From positions 1 through 64,000 of the forward strand of contig ML769569.1 in assembly GCA_009733575.1 (NCBI GenBank): 64,000 nucleotides of DNA, read 5' to 3'. The translations under genes were made by a program, and so were the position numbers. The stretch comes from Gymnopus androsaceus JB14 (taxonomy: Eukaryota; Basidiomycota; Agaricomycetes; Agaricales; Omphalotaceae). This document shows, piece by piece, positions 33,732-44,889 of this stretch. Positions within the stretch are counted from its first letter, which is position 1, and the number at the start of each line of letters is the position of its first letter. Under the pieces are notes generated by a model. It saw only the letters and a list, made by a program, of their open reading frames with translations. It did not search any database and was not told the DNA's origin.

Positions 33732-34037
33732 AGGTTGGTTTCTTGCCCTTGAAAGACAATGTCTAACCAGCTTCTTTCATCAGGCACTAGTGTAGAAAAA
33801 ACTGTTGGAGCCTTGCACAGGTCAATTCTTGTGAATCCATCTTTTGTTCATTACTGACCGTGCATTGTTTTTTTTGTAGTGTCCTTGACAAAGGTTTTTA
33901 AACGCAACACCACCCTGGTTGCCATATCGTGCTATTGCTATTGCTATGTATGTATTGTAATTTACGCAGATACCGACTGCATGTTATCATTGTTACATAC
34001 TACTTGGCCCTGTAGGTTAGCAGGTGAATATTAGGGG

Positions 34038-34289
34038 TTAGATAATGCAAATGGTGACCTCCCTCCTAAGTAAAGCTCTCCCACTGTGGATAAAGCAAAC
34101 AGGCATGGGGATGTTTGATTCTCTTGGTTGTGGCTCGAAGTTTGAGCTCATCTTCTTCAGACTCTGTCCTGATATTGTGTACCAGTCGATACCGGTACGG
34201 ATATTTGTCACTGTAATAGCGGTGCAATCTTGTGATATGGTAGATACTAGCTGAACGAGTAGAGGAAGTACTTTACAAAAGTTCCACAT
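34038..34289 (-). pseudogene. WD40 gene fragment
   Basis: A minus-strand stretch encodes DCTAITVTNIRTGIDWYTIS and then a NFEPQPRESNIPMPVCFIHS segment. These match the plus-strand WD40 gene at 55,500-55,690 (DCSGVAVTNIRTGIDWYKIS, then a TFEPQPKESNIPVPVLFIHN segment) at most positions. It covers only about one WD repeat and is followed by non-coding DNA, so it is a broken paralogue. Confidence 0.8.
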
Positions 34290-34357
34290 TCAATTGACCA
34301 ATGCCAGCTAAGTGACCGCGAAGGGTCATAACATAGAATAAAATCATCGAGTATAAT

Positions 34358-35326
34358 CTATACAGGGAATTGTACAAGTGCGAGCCCGTGTAGAGTGCAA
34401 TGAGCCCAATGTTCCAGCTCTGCAACACAGCATGCTATTCCGATCGCCCGTTCACCCTGCAGCAGCTCCAGAGCTTCTGCCCAGATGCTCTGAACTGTTG
34501 GTTGATCCCCAATTTGGTATCCTTGAACAGAGATTACAGCTATACCTGTTGTTGTAAACAGACGTTTGTGAAGACGAGGCTTGATTGTCTCGCGCCAGAA
34601 CAAGCAGCCATCGTGTCGTCCGAGGTCTTTTTGTCCAGCGAGGAGAGCGAAAATCCACTCCTCCCTAAAGATGCTCTGCATATTGCTGATATTCGTCATC
34701 AAGTCCCGCACATAATTAGAATACAGGCTTACCCATTTCACCGCCAGACGATTAGAAATACCTGCAGAGCATAGCTCTTTCACCGATAAAGAGACCAGAT
34801 ACGGTGCAACTGCAGCTATGAGTGCTGCAGAATCTTGTTTGACGGCAATGGCGAAGATTTCGTTCGGATGAGTCATGACAAACTTGCTATGAAATACAAG
34901 TTAGGAAATAGATAACGTTCACTGTTCTATGCTCACTAAAAGTGTCCAAAGGTCATCTCTAACCCGTGTTGCATTCCGAACTTATCAGCCGCAATCGCAA
35001 CTTTCAAGAGATCCTCAAAGGAGAGGGAATTCATGTCGGGGAGCGGCAAGTCTGGGTATGCGAAACTAAACACGATATCAAGCGTTTTCGAATCTTCTTC
35101 AAGAGGTATGGGTGTGGCGGCATCCTCGTCGGATTTCACCGCGCTCGGAGGAAAGCCGGTGGAAGTGAATTCGAGGTTGAATGACTTGACTTTGAAAAGC
35201 ATTCCATCTTTGGAAAGAAATGCTACATCCCCATCAAAGACTAGAAGCGATGTAAGTTGCTTCTCATCTTGGAGAAATTAAACACATACATCGATCACTT
35301 TCAACGTTAGAGATTTTGGAGGACAT
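34358..35326 (-). CDS. BTB/POZ domain protein
   Basis: Three exons (35,326-35,290; 35,240-34,937; 34,886-34,358) with introns of 49 and 50 bases give 289 residues without a break. The N-terminal half (about residues 12-112) is a BTB domain of the type expanded in mushroom fungi: FFDGDVAFLSKDGMLFKVKS, then TLDIVFSFAYPDLPL and EDLLKVAIAADKFGM. The second half starts FVMTHPNEIFAIAVKQDSAA, typical of the helical region after the BTB fold in these proteins. BTB domains mediate protein-protein contacts, often as adaptors of cullin ubiquitin ligases; the partner here is unknown. It lies between the WD40 fragment and the duplicated palindrome block. Confidence 0.8.
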
Positions 35327-35559
35327 CTTTGAATGATTGGTTAGGAAGGAAATGGACGCGTTAAATATGAATCGATTGGGACAAAGGAATCACTTCGATA
35401 CAAAAGACCAACTCCGACAAAGGAATGATGCCACAAGGCAAGTACGAGATTCATTGGGACAAAGGGACTTTGAAAGATGGATCAATCTTGAGCTTCAACA
35501 TATGACTGGATTGAGTATTGGAATAGGTTGGATTCATGCGGGAGAGGTCATTGACGCGA

Positions 35560-36530
35560 CCATTGATCGTCCTCTTCCTGCTCATGTCAGCAATCTTCAA
35601 ATTTAGAGCATGTCTAAGGAACGCCAAATCGATGGATTGCTGAGCGAAACGCAATCTGAATTTACGAAGGTATCTTTGCTGAAAGTGTGTCAAGCAGAAT
35701 CGCTCAGGAGCTCTGCGACGTCCCATTTCGTCAATCCCACCGTCGACATTGTGTTAAAGGCTTCCTCCAGCTCAGGAACATACAGTACATCAAATTCTGT
35801 TAAACATTAGCGCGTCTTTGCCAGTGCGCACGTTAGCTGACGTTCCAGCAAAGTCGAAGTTGAGAAGAGAGAGTCAAATAGCGTGACATAACGCCTGACA
35901 GCCATTGATATGACAGTAACGACTGCTTTGTGCTGACGTCTTGATAACACGTCAGAAGCGCTGACGTGTTATCGAGACGTCAGCACAAAGCAGTCGTTAC
36001 TGTCATATCAATGGCTGTCAGGCGTTATGTCACGCTATTTGACTCTCTCTTCTCAACTTCGAAGTCGTCCTGGTAAGTCGTCTTTAGTTCGTATACTTAA
36101 TAGAAACAATGTACATATTTCGGAATGCTTGAAACGGCTAAAGGCCTACAAAAAAAGTGAGAAGTTATCAAAAAAAGCAGAAACGGAGAGATGTTAGATG
36201 AGCTATGCTCTTGAATGGTATGCTGACGATTCCAATAGTAGTTAGCGTTGTGGCAGTCGCCAGCAGCTCGGCACTTCGGTATTCGAAACATGGATTCGTC
36301 TAAGCTTAAGGTATATCATATTACATGTATAATGTATAACACTAATTTCCTACAGTTATCCCGCTCGAATATTAGTCGATGTAGAAGCGGAGCAATCCGA
36401 CGATGAATTGGACAATTGGGACGAACGAACGACGGAGCTATGGCCGCTGAGCGGGTGCGCCAAGCTGCTGAGAGTGTACCGATGCGTAGACGTGATGAGG
36501 TCGACCATGTCTTAGAAGTTGCACAAAAGT
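35560..36530 (+). repeat. Duplicated block, copy 2, upstream of the Spt5-like gene
   Basis: Colinear with 30,330-31,245 and similar throughout, including the coding scrap SKERQIDGLLSETQSEFTKV, GCGCACGTTAGCTGACGTTC, a palindrome, and the promoter/5' part of the Spt5-like gene. The two copies differ by many substitutions and small indels, so the duplication is not recent. Confidence 0.7.
35852..36064. mobile_element. Near-perfect palindrome 2
   Basis: About 213 bases. The arms (TCGAAGTTGAGAAGAGAGAG, TCAAATAGCGTGACATAACG, CCTGACAGCCATTGATATGA) pair almost without mismatch around a GAAGCGCTGAC centre. It ends near GTCCTGGTAAGTCG. It lies about 375 bases before the Spt5-like start codon. Confidence 0.9.
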
Positions 36531-39500
36531 GGGAAGAGTATGCGGTCCAAGAAGAGCGAGCAAGGGAGGAAAGGAAAAATAAACCACAGCAGAAACGCAA
36601 AGCAAAGGCTCTTCCGTCAGTCAAGCCTCCTCCACAAAAACGGGCTCGTACAAAAAAGACACTCCCATCTCCTCCTCCTCCTCCACAACAACGGGTTCGT
36701 ACAAAAAAGACACTCCCATCTGCTCCGCCCAACACAATCCGCTTGGAAGTGCCAACTTGTACCGGCAAGGTTATCGTCTACATTCCAAAAATACCGGGAG
36801 AGAACGAGTTGCAGTACCAACTGCGCGTCTCTGAAGTATCCGAACCTATCCGACGTGAAGCTGACAAAAAAGAGCTTAACAGAATGATAGCAGCGATCCG
36901 AAGTCGTGCACTTTGCTTCCCTCCCGGTTGTGCGCTGCGCCTCCAGCAGCACCTTCGCCTCCAGCAGCACCATCGCCTCCAGCAGCACCTTCGCTCCGAG
37001 ATGGCTGAGGAATGGCTTTGGGGTGCTCCCACACCTGCAGGAGGTACACCTATCCAATCACCTTCTCGCTCGCAAACGCCTCCTCCTATTCTGCTTCCCC
37101 TTCCCTTACCATGGCATAGCCGCGCTCCCTCACCTGATGGTGAATGGCATGGCGGCCCCCCCACGCCTGCTGGAGGCGCAACTCCTGTTCAACGTTCGCG
37201 TTCCTTCTCACAAACACCTCCAACTTCGCTCCTATCGGCTGAATGGCTCGGCGGAGCTGCTGCAGGAGTCACAACTCCCATAGCTCGTTCTCCGCTTCCT
37301 CTCTTTTTGCCTGAAACGGATGGCGACTCTCCTGCACCATCGAACGACATGAACGTTGACGAAAGAGATACCCTTTCTGCCTGGCAAGTTATTATTTTCA
37401 TTTGTAGCTGTAAATGTCTTATCCTTAAAAAAATTTTAGTAACGCCCGCACTTTGCAAGGGTGGCGAATTGCGCAGAGGATGCTTACGACCACTTTGTCC
37501 CTTCCCGACGCACGAATAGAGCTCCAGAAAGTGTTTGGCAATGACTACGAGAACGACGTTTGGGCCATGTGTTGTAGAATTAACGACTTGGATCCTGATG
37601 AGTGGGAGGAGAAGACAGCGGAAATCGCAAAGGAACTTGAAGCGAAGAAGTGCTTCCTTGAGCATCTTGAGACTGAAGCGATAATCGTGCACGAAGAGCA
37701 ACCTACGATGAACGACGAGGAGTATGAGGAAGAAGAGGTAACGATGAATGACGAGGAGTACGAGGAAGAAGAGGTAACGATGAACAGCGATGAGTCCGAG
37801 GAAGAAGAGGTAGTGATGGAAGAGCAGGAAACCTGCGAGCAGAAGCTTCTGGCAGCTTGGGTAGCAAGAAACTACAACGGGACTACCACCGCGGATTACC
37901 AAATTTTCGCTATACGGTGCATGGCAAGTGGTGTCTGTATCTTTGATAATTTGACCTTTCTGACTTGCATTGAAGCGCGGTAGCGAGACCGAGGCTGTTG
38001 AAAAGATATGGGCTGATTTTGAAGCTAATAAAATTCATCCCAGTGTCCTTCGAGGTGCATTCAAGTCACGCTATCCGAGATCGGGATATATATATATTCA
38101 AGCACACAGCATGCTACCCAAAAACACCAAGCTCGCTGCTTATTTGCGAACTGTGCCGGGGCTTATCTATCGTAGATTCTTCAAATACAGGTACCCCAAC
38201 GAAAACGCATGGTCGCAAAAGAGTCAAAAAGTTAAGCGTCAACCACCGCCGGCAGTGGAGTCGAACGATCTAATCATGCCCATTTGTCTGCGCGTCGAAG
38301 ACATCCGTTTTAATCATGAAGGGGTCGAAACCGTATATGAAGGTGACGTTAGTGATAACGTCGTACCTGTTCGTGAACGCATATTTTTCCCGGATACTTG
38401 GGCTATCATCAAATCCGGTCGGTACAAAGGCGATTTTGGTGTTATCGTGCAGGACGATTTCAATGAAACCGATACTTCCGTCTACGCCCTATTGCAGGTC
38501 ATCCCTCGTATCAAGTTTCCAGGTTCACGGACGCGTCCTCCTAAAGCTCCTCTTCCAGTTGACTTTAATTTGTCACCTCTTATAGCCTGGCAGTCCTTCA
38601 TTGCCTCCAACCATGTCACAGTATCATGTATCGAACAAAAGTGTACTGATCCATGGAACTGTGACCACCAAGAACACTGGATAAAACGCTACGTCTTATT
38701 CGACCAGGTAATCAGAGGAGGATTCGTTTTAATCAAGGTGAAACTCTGCGACCTGGAAGTGGCGCTCCAAGTCCCAGATGATGAGCTCGCGGTTTTCCAG
38801 ACAATTGCAGAAGGCGACCCTCTCGGCAACGTTCCTATTCCCACTTCTTGGACCTTCCGAGAGAAGGAAACTGTAATCTTGACGCGCCACTCTGGCATCC
38901 CAGCAGCATTGCCTGGTACGCAGCGTGTTTCGGAACTAGGCAAACTTCCAGATGGAATAGAGGGAATCATTGAACGCGTCTGTGGCCTAGTATGCGAGGT
39001 TACTTTTACGTACCAGGGGCAAGCGGTTGGTCTCTGGTCGGTACCCCAACGAAATCTGGTCAAAAAGCTAGATGTGGGACAAACGGCCAGATTAGCTCCA
39101 GGGATCCGTAGCTTCAAGGAACGGAGATGGATACAAACTGGAGATTGGGGTGTCTGTATGATGAAAGAGACCCAGATGGACTTGGCCAATAAGATGGGAC
39201 TCGTTACCAGTGTTTTCATGCATCCCTTACATGGGCCCAGCGTCAGTGTATGGATAAAGGACCTCTCGATTCTCGTTACCCTCGATCCGAATAATTTAGT
39301 CGATATCTCGTCGCAGAGTTCGTCATCGTCCTCCCACCCGTTTCCCATTCGTGAAGAGTCTGTCATGTCCTCGGATATTACCAGTTGTGATATCCGTGAG
39401 ATTGCCGTTGTCCAACGCACTCGATCGCAACTGGAAGACAACGCTAAAAGCCTTGACACTCTTCATCCGGAAGAGTATTTTGCGCGACAGGCATTCAAAG

Positions 39501-40804
39501 GATCTGGTCGTATGCCATGGCTGGGAGTAAGGGTCTTCGTCACTCGGGAGGAGAGGGAAGATCGTGTGGCATGGACCGGCCAAGTCAAAGAGGTTGTCCC
39601 GGATGTTGAGAACAGGTCAAAATTCTTTGTGCTCATCGCATGGAATAAAACATCACTCTATAGCGGTCCGGTCTTCGATTGGTGTTCCTACGAGAATGTC
39701 CGCCGTTCGGATAATCTTGGGCTACTGCACGAGTTCACACCTTATACTGGCAATTCGCCTTGGAAGGGATTTAAGGTGAAAGTAATCAAGAAGGGCGCCT
39801 ACAAGGATCGGGAGGCACATGTGCTAGATTCGAGAGCCGACCCCATTTTGGATCGTGATACTGTCAGTGGAATATCTGTTCTCCTTTACTTCCTAGACGG
39901 CATAATGACCCAAGAGAATCGCACCGCCTGGATCGATTATGATTCTATCCGCCGTTCTGATATCAAGCCCATGCGGTTTCTTCATGAGTCTGCCCTCACA
40001 GGCAAAGGCTCTAAATCGTACTTTGTATTCAAACTCGGGTATGAACCCAGGTATACACAGCAGGAGATTGATGCATTACAACGTCGACCCATAGAATTCC
40101 CAAATTCACCGGAGCCTACTGAGGAGGTTAGCTTGCCTATGCCACCTCCATATTATAGCTTTGTAGCGCCTCAGAACAGTGTAGCACCTGCACCTGAGGT
40201 ATCAGAAACCTTTTGGTTGTCGGATCGTCGTATCTGGGACACTCTGGGGAACCGGGAAATCGATGTTGCTTGCGCTGATCGAATGCATGATTTACGCCTT
40301 TCACTCAAACACCTTGGTGCTGGTGCCATCTCGCTTCAATCTCATGTAAATCGCGTGGGTGGCAGTAAACATGTCCACGATTTCACTATCATTCACCCTG
40401 GTATCATCTCCAAGATTCCGTGGAGTACCAACATCAAGAGGTCTACTTGCGCCGGTGGGCTGTTTATTATATGTGATGTAGAACCACATGTTGGTAGGCT
40501 TGCCCGGCGCGTGAGGGTCAACACACGGGATAACGAGAAAGAAGACCGATGGGTGTTGCAATTCGTCAGTTGGACGCATTCATTAATTGGCATGGATCAC
40601 ACAGAAACGATTGCCGATGGTCAGATTACAACGTCGAAGGACCATTTCGTTTTGGTGCACGAAAATAAATCCACCCTTGATAGAGCGAATGCCATGATGT
40701 GCTCGTTGAGGCATAACGAACGGGCTCCCACTAATGGATACAGGTTGGTAAATGGACAAGCCGTGAAGATTGCAACACCAAAGCGTAAATCGAAAAATTC
40801 ATGA
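36440..40804 (+). CDS. Spt5-like NGN/KOW protein
   Basis: Three exons (36,440-37,383; 37,440-37,923; 37,976-40,804) give 1,418 residues in one frame. Both introns use GC donors (GCAAGT) with AG acceptors. Residues 1-315 are Pro/Arg-rich with basic patches. Residues about 405-440 hold three copies of a 12-residue acidic repeat (TMNDEEYEEEEV). An NGN-like segment follows near 485-550 (RSGYIYIQAHSMLPKNTKLA), then a KOW-like motif near 615 (TWAIIKSGRYKGDFGVIVQD) and another near 1,072 (FKVKVIKKGAYKDREAHVLD). An acidic N-terminus followed by NGN and KOW is the Spt5 layout, but the body differs from the essential elongation factor. I infer a lineage-specific relative, possibly transposon-linked. 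The start ATG is tentative: an upstream exon is possible and the 5' end is duplicated at 31,142. Confidence 0.65.
36935..37000. repeat. Coding 21-base triplicate
   Basis: CTCCAGCAGCACCTTCGC recurs three times in frame within the first exon of the Spt5-like gene, giving Leu-Gln-Gln-His repeats. Confidence 0.8.
37708..37815. repeat. Coding 36-base acidic triplicate
   Basis: Three in-frame copies of a 36-base unit (ACGATGAACGACGAGGAGTA, then GAGGAAGAAGAGGTA) encode a 12-residue acidic repeat in exon 2 of the Spt5-like gene. Acidic N-terminal tracts are a general feature of Spt5. Confidence 0.85.
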
Positions 40805-41051
40805 TATGTAGTAGTTATTACTTGGTTATTTCAAATGATATGTATTCGTAGTAGTTTTTTCTAGATATAAAAGAACTTACATTTTTCACAACTCAAACGA
40901 CGACCCACCCAGATGATGAAATGACTGAGATTATCATTAGAAATACAATGTAAAAATCGTACTCTGCATATCTATGCCTGATATCCGTAACATTTTAATG
41001 CACTAAGACAGGATCTGTCAGTCAAGCAGTAGATCTACAAGGTACGCCCAC

Positions 41052-42841
41052 CTACTCTTCAAGTTGCTTGGGGAATTTAAGATCTACTTTATCCCGCGAC
41101 GGACAAATGATCTCATTGACTAACCCTCTTCCCCCGTTGAACCACCCAGACTCTTGATTCTCGAGCCATGTAGCGTCATAGAAATTGTAAGGTAGTCCCC
41201 TCACATAACTTTGACTGGTGCTGGCCTGAGCGGTATATTCTCGAACACGAGGAGGCGCTCCTTTCCCAAAATGTGGGCCGAGTAAGCCATCCCTGACGAG
41301 GCGGCTCTCGAGGTGACACCAGTCCAGCTTGCGGTAAAATTGTCCAACGTGAGTGTTGCGCCATGGAGGATTCGTCACCTTAAATTGAATGCGATCCTTT
41401 CCCATCGACGTGTCTTCTTTGTCACTGGATATGCTTTCAATACCCAAACGATCATAGTAAACCAGAAAGCGCTGGAGGCCAGTCAGGCTTTCCAAAATAG
41501 CCCTTCGCTGATGGAAAAGCTTCCAAAAAATCATCAATCTCCAATGACGAAAGAGTAGGAAATAATGTTACCGAATACTTTCGCTGATATTTTCGATTGT
41601 ATTGGTTCTTGAGAGCTTGCGTTTCGGCCTGATTTTGCTAGCTTTAGGTACTCACCACGAAGTGTTTTAATACGAGCTAGAAAGGCTTCGCGTACCGCCC
41701 CTCGTGCAATTGACGTAGATACATCAATAAGCCGTTTCTGCTCAATAAAATCAAGCAGAACGTAGGAGGCGCCTATGTTCCAAGCTGATCTCGGCCCTCC
41801 ATCTAGGAAATAGCGAAAATTGTCTATAGTGCATGGCCGCTTGAGCGGGTCGGTTGCAAACTCTTGTTCGAAAGCTTTCGCTTCTGCTTGGGATACCTTG
41901 TTTTCCAAGGGATCGGTAAACTCCCCAATGAGCATTTTGAGCCAGTTGCAAACATATTCCTGAAGTATGTCATTTAGCATATCGACCTAATCAAAAGTAA
42001 AATGGTCTCCTCACTCGCTGGAGAAGCTGCTCACTGGGAGCTTTTTTCTTCGCTTTGGATTTAACACCAGGTTTTTGACGCTGGGGTGACGATGGAGATG
42101 GGGAGTCGTCAAACTCATCATCAGCGTCGTCTTTATTCTCTTCACTCTGGTTACTTGAAACCCGCTCCTTCCTTCTCTGCTCATCACAGTTACTCGAACC
42201 CTGCTCGATCCCCATCTGTTCCGTCGCTTTCTTTCATGCCTTCTCTCGTTCTTCCTTTCGCTCAAGCCCAGCAAGTCTTTCATTGTTAAGATCGAGAATG
42301 GTTACTAAGCGATCTAGCACATCTGCGTTGCGCTCCAGGGCAACACTAGCCTGGTGCATTTTATCTGCGACAGTGGACCACTGTTCATTTTGACTCGTGA
42401 AATGTTGTTGGGCCGTATCAATGAAGTCCTGTAAAGGGCTCGGCGTGGAAGGCTCCTCCAATGCTCTTCGCTTTCCTTTGTCATTCGGACCGGCATATAT
42501 GTCCTGTCTAATTATAGAGGATGCAGCGAGCCTAGATGTAGATGCAGTAGCCTAGATGTAGAGGATGCAGCGATCCTAGATTGTCTCGACGGAGTGGATG
42601 GCGTGGCGAATGGTGCTTGTCTGATCTGAAAAGGAGTGGATTGTGCGAGGAATGGAGTTTGTTGAGTGGGACTGGCCGCGAATGGGTTGTGTAGCATGAA
42701 AGTGCTTTGATTCTGTGAAGCATCAGCAACACTTGCTGCTCCTCGTGTTGGCTGTGAGGGACCAGGTTGAGAGTTGGAGTCTTCTCCTCTAGAACTAGCC
42801 GTCGCATATTCTTCGCTCATGGGGATGTCTGAATCAGACAT
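41052..42841 (-). pseudogene. Mushroom-restricted unknown family, decayed
   Basis: A minus-strand multi-exon gene. It starts at 42,841 with a Ser/Pro/Gln-rich region (MSDSDIPMSEEYATASSRGE), then a coiled coil (LERNADVLDRLVTILDLNNE, about 42,340), an acidic/basic linker, and a helical domain (YVCNWLKMLIGEFTDPLENK, 41,945 on). It ends at 41,052 after a C-terminal block with ISSDKEDTSM and RGLPYNFYDATWLE. I have an impression of this C-terminal pattern in many mushroom proteins but know of no function. Breaks: a frame change in a short repeat at 42,515-42,590, an in-frame TGA in the sequence between the coiled coil and the acidic linker (near 42,233), and a 28-base apparent intron near 41,990. 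It converges on the Spt5-like gene with 247 bases between stops. Confidence 0.5.
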
Positions 42842-43499
42842 AACTACCTTTAGCGTACGACTGTCGAGTGAAGGATGTCGAGCTGCGCTGGCACGTATGA
42901 GACTATCTGACTCGCTGTTCCAGCATCCGATAACCGATGATCACTGAACATATAATTGTATAGGTTAACGCAAGGTTCGTAGATCCATGGACTCCTTGGA
43001 AAATTGCAAAGGTCGCCGGTTATCGCATTCAGAAATGACACTTCGTGTTTTTCAAAAGAAGCGAGCAGAATAATGTGAGTAGGGCACGAGATTCATGAGC
43101 ATGCGGTATTTGTTTATCATGCACCGCTCTAGAAGCTTTGAAAAGCCACCCCAATGATTGTCGGAGTCTGTTGCAAGTTCTATCGGATAAATACTCCTAG
43201 AACCATCAGAAATTCCAGACATCTAAGGGAGGCTTTAGGATCAACGTTGAAACGTCAAGGACATGCATGCAATAGAAGAGTATCGATATAGCTGTAATAC
43301 ACACCCTGAGAAAGGATTGTTTGGAAATGATAAACTGGTATAGTTTCGGTTCTGATCTACTCGGATTGGAATTATTTGCTTGGGAAAGCACTCAATAGAA
43401 AAGTATCTCCACATGTATCAACTGCGTGTACATTGATGGCGTGAGGCTAGCCATCATTCTTCTGCAAAATCTCAAAAATTTCGTTCAGTTTTTGCAATT
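42842..43499. other. Intergenic, nothing identified
   Basis: No open frame with coding character, RNA gene or clear repeat is seen here. It probably includes the upstream region of the minus-strand gene starting at 42,841. Confidence 0.5.
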
Positions 43500-44060
43500 T
43501 TGATGCAGACTGCCATTGAGGGGTCAAAGCTGACAATATGGATCCATATCTATACCTGTGGGCTTCTATGGACCTTATCAATCACAGCCACCAATGTCAA
43601 AACGCAATCGGTTCTGATCTTGTGTAGATCCGTGCCTGAGTGCGGTTGCATGTGCAGCATGCTCCCATCAAAACAATCAATCTCGCTCGGCTATTCTGTT
43701 TTTGGAGATGTTTTCTCCGTTACTATATCATGGTTTCTTTGGGCAATTTTATCACTTGTCAGCGTTATTTCCGGATGGGCCCGCGCTCTTCGGGCAACCC
43801 TAACCCCTATCGTCTATCCACTAGCACCGCTCCCAGCGCGACTAGATTTACGAGACCTCGAGCGCGACTTGCCACCATATGTTGTGAGGGTGCTGAGCAG
43901 GACCCAACTGGGTAGTCCTTTTGTCAATTTCAGGGCTCGAGATGGAATCTTGGGATGGGAGATCTGCTCATTGGCTAGGTCAAGGGGCTGCCAGCCTAGT
44001 ACTCCTTCTTTCTCTCCCCACATCCATATTTGGAACAATCCATCCAGGGAGTTCCGGTGA
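43500..44060 (+). CDS. Possible membrane protein, unknown
   Basis: An open frame of 186 codons. Residues about 65-100 form a hydrophobic stretch (SVTISWFLWAILSLVSVISG) consistent with one or two membrane spans, followed by a charged tail (ARLDLRDLERDLPPYVVRVL). A competing minus-strand reading exists over the same bases. No family is recognised, and the N-terminal region may not be coding. Confidence 0.3.
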   Translation: MMQTAIEGSKLTIWIHIYTCGLLWTLSITATNVKTQSVLILCRSVPECGCMCSMLPSKQSISLGYSVFGDVFSVTISWFLWAILSLVSVISGWARALRATLTPIVYPLAPLPARLDLRDLERDLPPYVVRVLSRTQLGSPFVNFRARDGILGWEICSLARSRGCQPSTPSFSPHIHIWNNPSREFR

Positions 44061-44889
44061 ACGTACAGCGTTCCTATATGCTGAGGGCTGGGTTGACTGG
44101 TAAGGGGAAATCAAGGTCGTTCGGCGCTTGGCTATCATACCACCAATTATTGCCTTCGCTTTCCTTCGATTGAAAACGCAAGGTATTGAGATGCCCAGGA
44201 CCATGATCCTTATCCAGCAAAGGTGTATTGTGTTGGTATTTGGGAGCCTTCCGTGCAGGCATGCTGAATGTAACGGGTGTTGCTGCTCGATAGCTTGCCG
44301 CTCCAGCGACCGTGGTATCAACCCCTACCGAATCTTCTGGTTAGCATCTGTTGCTCCCAGAATTGACGAGAAGTATTAACCGGAGCTTGCTCCGCCGGTA
44401 CTATTACTCTTCAAAATCCCTCGTTGAGGGCTTTTAGCTTGCCTTCTGCCTCGACTGTTCATAGAGAAAGAGAGATAGAGACAGATTAGTATTGATGAGA
44501 AGGACACCATAGTCGGACTGCGTACTGTTCATCTGGCGCCGGGACTTCCATTATCTTTTGGACGATTCCATCTTCATCGACTTCGTAGCGGTAGAAATCA
44601 AACGGTTTTTTTCGGTACCAACAATTTTGCTAATTCATCCGGTAAGTAATGTTGACAATTCTCGATGTAGGACGAACACTCACTGGTTTGCTTTCACCAT
44701 CTTTATTAGAACTGTCATAATCATCTCCTGAAGGATCCATCAAATGTATCTCTGAGATGGAAATTGTACTAATAGCGCTACTTACTTATATATACATCAG
44801 ATTTGGACGTGTAAAGATATGATTGGCTCTTGGTACAGTCGGATTACGAATTATAACACACTGTATACAATCTTAGAACCAAACCGAGC
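44061..44889. other. Intergenic region before the tnp2 gene
   Basis: Contains a short inverted pair near 44,378-44,402 (ACCGGAGC and GCTCCGCCGGT). No gene is supported. No CACTA-type end could be found here to mark the left tip of a tnp2 element. Confidence 0.4.

Noticed and set aside
38689..39459. A 256-codon minus-strand frame inside the Spt5-like gene
   Set aside because: It is antisense to a long, domain-bearing exon and has no domain of its own.
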